Of a DNA stretch of 64,000 nt, positions 57,641-64,000 are shown in pieces. The stretch is taken from positions 62,001 through 126,000 of the forward strand of contig NW_026252145.1 of the NCBI RefSeq assembly GCF_025399195.1, written 5' to 3'. The position numbers and the translations under genes were made by a program. Within the stretch, counting starts at the first letter, position 1, and the number at the start of each line of letters is the position of its first letter. The notes beneath the pieces are model-generated. The model saw only the letters and a program-made list of their open reading frames with translations. It did not search any database and was not told where the DNA came from. The stretch comes from Umbelopsis ramanniana AG. Taxonomy: Eukaryota; Mucoromycota; Umbelopsidomycetes; Umbelopsidales; Umbelopsidaceae.

Positions 57641-60600
57641 GATTTGAGTCTGATGAAAATTTCTCAAATTGCTTGTCGGGACCATGATTCAAGGCGCCAA
57701 ACAGGCGTTGGGATTTACTTGCAGCATTGGGGTAATGCAAAAATTACGGAGAAAGAAAAGTAAAATTCGGTATAGAAATATATGAACTTGCCGTTGGAGG
57801 CAGCCAGTCGTCTGACTTCGGATTGCCTTAGACATGTAATTAAGCGCAGTATCAGAATACTTTATAGAGGGATTTCCATAGGAGAGATATAAAATAATTA
57901 CCAATGTCTTTAACAGAGGAACCAAAGAGTAGTATGTAACCCATTTATTCAAGTAAGGGCAAGACTACTAGAAATTATGGTCGACAAGTAATAACAGGTC
58001 TTTTGTAGAAAATGTGTTCCGTCGGCATAATTTGCTTGAAGGTAGTAATTTTATTGAGCGGCATAGGTGGTGCAGTTGAGTAGGCGAGGCTGCAAGAGTA
58101 CTTGGTTTTTTTCAATCAACGTTGTAGTCATAATAGTACAGAAGTCAGTCAGGTTCCTTTCTTTGTGATGCAAAGATTCCAATGATACGTTATCTGAGCT
58201 AAGCTGCAGTACAAAAGATAGAAAATGTTCGAGAGGATATAGGTTCCAGCAAATCGGCTCATCCAATACCGATACTTATAATACTCCAACCTTGGAAACC
58301 AGACGTTATTTTTTTTTTTTTTTTTATGGAGCTACAATGTAAATGCCGGGAGGCTCATATAATATATGCTTTGTAGTGGTAGAGGGGGCTATTGGAAAGG
58401 ATCAGTGTTAACGGTTTGGATCATGCGGTAATGTCCAGTCCAGAGACAGAGTAAGATAGGAAGGGAACAGAAAAGATGTTTGTCATTGTCTAAACACTCA
58501 GGACATTTATATAGGCCGTAGCCACAATCAAAAGGAACAACACGCACTGGCTGTAATAAAATATATGATAAATAAGGGTGTGGACGACGTCACCGCTACT
58601 GCACACTATGGAAGTGTATCAATAATGGGTCGTGGGGGTTTCTGTTGAACTTGTGTATTTCAACAAAAGGTCCATGTTTTGCTACTTTCGCTTCATAGGA
58701 GAGATTCGGATGCAACGGCTCTGCATATAATGTTAACTGTGACGGATGTAATGGCTCCTCGTTTAAATATATCTTGATGAACGGTTGCTCACAAATTCCA
58801 ACGTAGTCCTTTAGCCAAAAAGAACCAAATATCCTATAGTTTAGCAAAGCACTTTTTGACTGATTCGGGCATCCTCCCAGGTTTCGTTTTCGTCCCTAAT
58901 GTCCCGGCGGACCTATCCGAGTAAAAAATGTGCCTGTTCCAGTTTTATATCTGCTGTGTCTTCATGAATCATAAGTTGCCCATAGGTGTTTGCGGTGTGC
59001 CTCCCAGCATAAGATGTAGTCTTGTCCAGGAAACCCACCAATTTTTAAGGTGCTTGTAGCAAAGGGGGAGGGAGGCGGTAGCCGAGGGGAAGAAATGTTC
59101 GACAAGCATGGCCGCCGTTTGCATGCTGTTCGGGGACGACTTGTAACTAAACCTTCAGCGCATTCCAATAGCAGTTGGCCTCTAACGATTTTCAAAAGGA
59201 ACAGACTTCCTGTAATTGTTCCATCGTTTTCATCCATTTCTTTGGGATACACCGCTGCCGTGCGAGAGTGTGTGACATGATATCGTCCTTTACTGGCTCC
59301 TAACAGACAGCCGCCGCTCCTTCCAAATGAGTCGACACGATCCACAAATATCTAGAAGGATCGAACAAGCACATTAAGACAGTGTGCAGAAATGGTAGAT
59401 TGAAATGTGGCAAGGCAAAGAAATTGGTGGCTCAAGATGTGTAGAGAGCTCGTTGAATATGTGGTTATCGACTTCCGCACAAAGGCAAGGCATGATCAGT
59501 AATGGTGTCGGACTGGTGAAGCTCTTGGCAAGAATTCGGTACGGCCGTTTCGTCTGTTCGTTTCAATCCTTGCACAGCATCACAGCGAGTGCCTCAGCTG
59601 CTTTTGTTATACCAAATTCGGCGGCCTTCATCTCAATCCTGTGCACAAGGTCTTGGAGAAGGTGTTGTTCAAGGGAAGGTGTCCATAATCTTTGAGTAAA
59701 TGCGGGTATCTGTCATGCCAGAAGGGCCGTGCTTCGCTGTCAGCGTTATTGTATGGCCCTCCCTTCATTTTCAGTGCATTCACGTTCTGACTACCTCGCT
59801 CTCAATTGTAGTCGATAGATTGTCGCGTTACATATTTGTCAGTGATTATCTTGTGGACCACGGCGGACCAATGCAGACCAACGTGGGCAAGCGGGATTCT
59901 AAGATAATTCGTTCGGTGTGAGTTTTTCCGGGAGGCGATTATTGAGCTCGTCCGTTAAAGAGTTTTGGTGGTAATGCCAATCACTTCCACAGAGTCCATC
60001 GTTTGTAGAAGTGAGACAATAGGATTTTGCCCCTGGCTGTACCATTTTGGCTATCGATGAAATGTCTATCCACCATGACCGGGGAGACATCCAGTTTGCT
60101 GTCTTGAAAGCGCACGTCGTCAATGTGAGATCGAGGACATTCTATCCCCGGGAGAATCCTCAGGTTCTACAACCTTGGAACGCAGGTCTTGAGTTTGGGC
60201 TTTGGTATATCCAGCCCATTCATTCGAAAAAACGTAGGCTATTTGTTGTGGCGTGAGTTTTGGGCTCACAGTGAGCGTGGCGAATCTGATGGTTATTGTC
60301 CTCCGACCGTAAACACACCAGCGGATGAAGGACAGTTGAGTTTAGCATAGAAAGACCGCCCAAATGAAACCGAGTGATCCAACCGAGAGTCTTGGGCTGA
60401 GCTCGTTCTTAGGACTCAGAATCCAGAGTATCATTGCGAGGGGTAGTGTATCTGGTCAGAGTTACATTATTGTCCTGCAGAGAAACCACCAAAAAAAATG
60501 TGATAGGATTTGTCGTGAAGCAGGATCTGAATCAGAAGGATGGAAAATGTTGTTACTGACAGGGTAATCAACATTCCGAATAGATTCTCGAAATCAAGTC

Positions 60601-61433
60601 CCAGATTAATGCTTGGGTGAGTTTAGGGACAAACTGGAGCTTGAGCCATGAGTGGATCTTGCAGAGTGTTTACCAAAAGTTTTGACATGTCGCATCTTGG
60701 TTGACAAGCTTTTGCCCAAGCCACGCAGTTTTCATGCTACTAAATTTTCTAGGTTAAGGTAACACAAAAAGACAAGAAATGATGCGTGGTATTGATGAAG
60801 AGTAGAATATTGTGCGTTATGGTAATATTGTTTTATCTGCCATATGCAGCGGGCATCTCGACAACGCGCCTTGGTAGTGAGTGGTATGCGAAAATTTTTC
60901 ACACTGGTGCTGGAGATGCCTGCCCCGAGATTTGGAGAGTTTGAAATGGCATTATACATTGTGCCATTTCCCAAAGGAATTTGTCGCAAAAAGGGCTGAT
61001 TGTCATAGGCTAGCTGACAAGGTCACTATGCTGTCGCTTTTGTAAAGGTAGCCTATGCCAGAGCGGAAAGAACAGGCCAAGGTTCTTAATCAAATTTAGG
61101 GTCTAGGGAGGCCCACATATTAATTTTTCTTGTGAATGTAGCCACCTTTACGATCAACGAAAACGACATGTCTGGATGACTAGTCTATAGTACCTCTGGT
61201 TCTGTCTGCCATGGCATTCAATGAGTGAGCTAGCCGAGTAGCAGCAAATTGAGTCATTTTAATTTTTCAAACGCCCAAAGTATATAAATTTTTTTTTTCA
61301 AAAAATTGATGCGTACTTAATCTCAACGATGGTGCCATAAAAAGTCAGGAATCTCGGTTATTAGGCAACCAAAGTTTTCACCGAAAAGTTTATTGGGACA
61401 TAATGTAGAAATTGGTCCTACTTCCAACAAGCC
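57641..61433. other. 3.8 kb without recognisable genes; minus-strand frame remnants
   Basis: Part of this stretch (about 58596-60430) has higher G+C than its surroundings and several minus-strand frames of 70-130 codons (for example 58596-58847 and 58962-59345), as a decayed coding element would leave. No domain is recognisable, so no family is named. A T-run at about 58309-58326 and a T-run at about 61289-61298 bound AT-rich parts. Confidence 0.45.
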
Positions 61434-61506
61434 GCCCGGCTAGCTCAATCGGTAGAGCGTGAGACTCTTAATCTCAAGGTTGTGGGTTCGACCCCCACGT
61501 CGGGCT
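61434..61506 (+). tRNA. tRNA-Lys (anticodon CUU)
   Basis: 73 bases without an intron. The acceptor stem GCCCGGC pairs with GTCGGGC (one G-U pair) and the discriminator is T. The A box TAGCTCAATCGG and B box GGTTCGACCCC are present. The anticodon stem TGAGA/TCTCA closes a CTCTTAA loop with anticodon CTT, reading AAG. T6 at 61510-61515 is a Pol III terminator. Confidence 0.96.
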
Positions 61507-61509
61507 TCA

Positions 61510-61515
61510 TTTTTT
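61510..61515 (+). terminator. Pol III terminator of tRNA-Lys
   Basis: Run of six T residues three bases after the tRNA. Confidence 0.75.
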
Positions 61516-61970
61516 GAACTGCTCAGAAAATTATTTTGTATCTTAGCCTTTTTTTTTTCTCAACCTACCGGATTGTAGTGTCAATTTTTAATATACATCT
61601 ACATGAAAGACGTTGTTCAATGGAACTTTTTTAACATCGAAAGTCACGCATTAAACCAGCTTCGGTTGCGCTGATATTAACGACAACAACGCTTGCTTTC
61701 ACTGACCTGTCTGGGAGAGACATGTATGTTTCAGTCAGCTTTCTACACCATAGTAGGAGAGATATATTTTCTCAGGCTTGCTTGTGGAGTTGTAATCAGT
61801 AACAAGATCTTGCAGCCATTTCACTGTTTGCAGCAAGACAGTGTTGAAGGCGCCGACGTAATTTTTATTATTGACAAAAATGATGTATATAATACATTAA
61901 ACGATACTGGCAAAAAAGTAACATCAGCATATTAACAAAGTAGATTTACACCACCGCACAGGCGTTATTC
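61516..61970. other. Intergenic region after tRNA-Lys
   Basis: No gene is seen; a frame at 61693-61935 shows no motif. The right end is the 3' region of the RING gene. Confidence 0.4.
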
Positions 61971-62891
61971 CTACGAACTCGAACAAATCCACCAGAAGAA
62001 TCGACGTGAGGTATCTGGGGATGGTCTATTCTCTGCTCGAGGAATAGTGGACAAATCAAAATTGCAACAGGGGCAGTTGGTCGTAGTATTTTCTCGCAAA
62101 AGCCAGCTGTCTATACATTCTTGGTGGAAATAATGGGTGCTAGAATAGCGAGATTACTACTACAGCAACTAAAAAAAATGGGTACATGAACAACACTTAC
62201 CAGGGTAAGACTCTAATTTTAGAGTCACCGTCCTCGTATTGATCGAGGCAAATTGGGCAAAGATCGATACTGGATGCCATCGAACGAGTGTCAAAGGGTT
62301 TTTCAGCTTTTATCTCTTGATTTTCAGGTGGTGCTTCTGAGATAGTGTCTCCCAGTATGGGATTGGCCCGGGCCGATACATGGGCTATTTCAGGATAGGT
62401 TAAGCTAGGGCATATTTCGACAACACAGCAGTCTTTATCGTTATGATTATGAACGGAGGGCGGTTTGAGGTGGGACTTTTTGTTTTCAGAGTGAAACGTT
62501 TGTATGGCAAATTCGTTGAGTAGGTCTGGGTCGATGGATCGGCGTCGGATCATGGGGTGTGCGCTTGAAGAAGCAAGGTCTCTCGGTATGGAATCATTTG
62601 CGGAAGACAAAGAGTTTCTGCGATGACGATGGCGATATTGAGGTCGGATTATACATAATATGAGGAGCTATAGGAGTCGTTGAGTTTAATGCAGGCAAGA
62701 GTTAAGTTGATGTCCTACTACTTACATAGGTTAAAAAAATGGCGACCAAGATTACAACCACGACTGCAGGAGCTAAAACTGTTAGATACGAGAGTACTAG
62801 GAGAAAGTTTAGGATGTCAGCACTCACTGTAAACTAGAAATCCATTGTTGGATGTGGTCAATACGGCAGGTTGAGAATCGTCCGTGTTCAT
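61971..62891 (-). CDS. Single-pass membrane RING-H2 E3 ubiquitin ligase
   Basis: Four exons on the minus strand, 62891-62828, 62772-62726, 62667-62201 and 62139-61971, close to 248 residues. A short N terminus (about 21 residues) is followed by one membrane helix (APAVVVVILVAIFLTYLLILCII). Then come a basic stop-transfer (RHRHRR), a polar linker and a RING-H2 finger: CPICLDQYEDGD, LPCTHYFHQECIDSW and CPCC. Zinc ligands follow the C-x2-C, C-x1-H-x2-H-x2-C, C-x2-C order. The intron lies inside the finger, at the Cys of LPC, so an open-frame scan sees only half of it. Such proteins ubiquitinate membrane cargo at Golgi, endosome or vacuole. An untranslated first exon may precede an acceptor at about 62912. 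The tail ends with FFWWICSSS. Confidence 0.88.
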
Positions 62892-63348
62892 TGGTTGCGT
62901 ATTTATGTTGGACAACTCATCCTGTATAGGGGCAGCAAAAATAAAGATTATGTTATTGTATTCTCCAGAGAAGTAGTATCGAGAAAGAATGAAGCGAAGG
63001 GCAACCTTTTAAGGGCTAGGTATCAAAAATTTTCTTTTGCATAAAGTCAGGTGAATGGGTGTTTCAAAGTGGTGGAGGTAGCCGCCGGCCTTGGCAAGAA
63101 GAAGCTTTCATAGTGGCTTGTGTTTGGGTGAAGTCGTCAAAAACGTAGCTTTTATTCCAATGTGGCACTCTCGTAGCAAGAGGTGAACTGGGACGTTAAG
63201 AGCTAGTTTGGAGGGAGATAGCTTGCGTGGAAAAATTTACCCTGCAAAGGCGACTGGCACTCAATTTTTTGAGATGTTTGCCCGCCATTTTTGGTCATCG
63301 GACAACAGACTTCTGCGACCTCGTCTCTGTGCACAGAATCAAAAAAAT
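62892..63348. promoter_or_regulatory. Divergent promoter region, RING gene / YPT7
   Basis: A 457-base region between two divergent starts. Part next to 62912 may be a 5' UTR intron of the RING gene (acceptor CTATACAG on the minus strand). No TATA box is convincing. Confidence 0.4.
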
Positions 63349-64000
63349 ATGTCAGGCAGAAAGAAGGTTCTCTTGAAGGTTTGTTTAATCATCAGTCTCA
63401 TCAATGTATTCCTATTACGACATTGCTAAACTCTTGCATGCTACAGGTGATCATCCTTGGCGATAGTGGGTAAGTTTAGACGGCGTTTAGGCATTGGTGC
63501 ATCGGGAAACGACTGAGCGCTCTTGAGAAAATCCGCTTGCAAGAGATTGGTATCCTTGGAAATGCGTCATCAAGGCTAGTCGTTAAATGCTCGAACTCGA
63601 GACTGGTCACGGCTTGGCCAGTCTATGCTTTTACCCCGTACACTAACTCTTCCAATATAGTGTTGGTAAAACATCGTTGATGAACCAGTATGTCAACAAA
63701 AAGTTCTCCGGACAATATAAAGCAACCATCGGTAATTTTTTTGCTCTGAACACTGATACAAAAAGGGTTGATGTTGACTTTTTTTTGGGCATTGCAGGCG
63801 CAGACTTTTTAACCAAGGAAGTTATGGTGGGAGATAAGCTTGTGACCATGCAAGTAAGTAGTCGCTTAGGCTTCAAGTCGAAACTTAAATGAATATACAT
63901 CAACGATCTCAATTTCCTTGACTGCAGATCTGGGATACCGCCGGACAGGAGAGATTTCAGTCACTTGGCGTAGCATTTTATCGTGGAGCCGACTGCTGTG
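63349..64000 (+). CDS. YPT7: Rab7-family GTPase Ypt7 (5' part; runs off the window)
   Basis: Five exons are visible: 63349-63378, 63447-63469, 63661-63731, 63798-63853 and 63928 to the window end. The protein begins [29 protein letters not shown] (P-loop GDSGVGKT). It continues [20 protein letters not shown] (switch I with the TIGADF effector motif) and [25 protein letters not shown] (switch II). This is Rab7/Ypt7, which recruits HOPS to late endosomes and vacuoles for fusion. The second exon is only 23 bases and the P-loop is split after GDSG. The rest of the gene lies beyond the window. Confidence 0.96.

Overview
The window reads as nuclear DNA of an early-diverging fungus, most likely Mucoromycota (Mucorales or a relative). 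The basis is gene content and gene structure. Nearly every gene is cut by short introns of about 55 to 110 bases with GTAAG-type donors and YAG acceptors. Fungal hallmarks are present (GWT1, a DUF1752 GATA factor, an SCT1-type acyltransferase, H-x13-H ferric reductase). They sit beside genes I associate with animals and early-diverging fungi rather than yeasts (TTLL12, an STK11IP-like LRR protein, a LASP-like LIM protein). The taxon is an inference; the gene structures come from reading splice sites and checking that the reading frame closes.

Layout. Positions 377-13852: secreted or membrane TAP-like hydrolase, ZIP metal transporter, a 2.7 kb gene-free stretch, secreted membrane-dipeptidase, RVB1 (minus), reticulon, NRAMP transporter. 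14140-24850 (minus): TTLL12, an SCT1-like glycerol-3-phosphate acyltransferase, an STK11IP-like LRR protein, and ribosomal protein eS25. A decayed fragment resembling the RNA polymerase largest subunit lies upstream of TTLL12. 25435-41682: small LIM protein, GWT1, CHD1, RCM1/NSUN5 (minus, tail to tail with CHD1), VPS33, ferric reductase. 42049-50892: two-finger GATA factor, an orphan membrane protein, TAF1. 51627-56214: a near-perfect inverted repeat whose two 286-base arms each carry a tRNA-Leu(CAA), enclosing an old broken Ty3/Gypsy element. 56215-61433: about 5 kb without recognisable genes, including a pyrimidine-rich degenerate repeat. 61434-64000: tRNA-Lys(CUU), a membrane RING-H2 protein (minus) and the 5' part of the Rab7/YPT7 gene.

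The genes are mostly housekeeping and do not form one pathway. Small themes are transition-metal handling (ZIP, NRAMP, ferric reductase), chromatin and Pol II transcription (RVB1, CHD1, TAF1, GATA factor), endolysosomal traffic (VPS33, YPT7, STK11IP-like), and ER lipid or GPI synthesis (SCT1-like, GWT1, reticulon). The most notable observations are the tRNA-bearing inverted repeat around the Ty3 fossil, a NAC-type UBA domain inside TTLL12, the intron-marked duplication of the GATA finger, and two perfect ATCTGATAA sites upstream of the ferric reductase gene.
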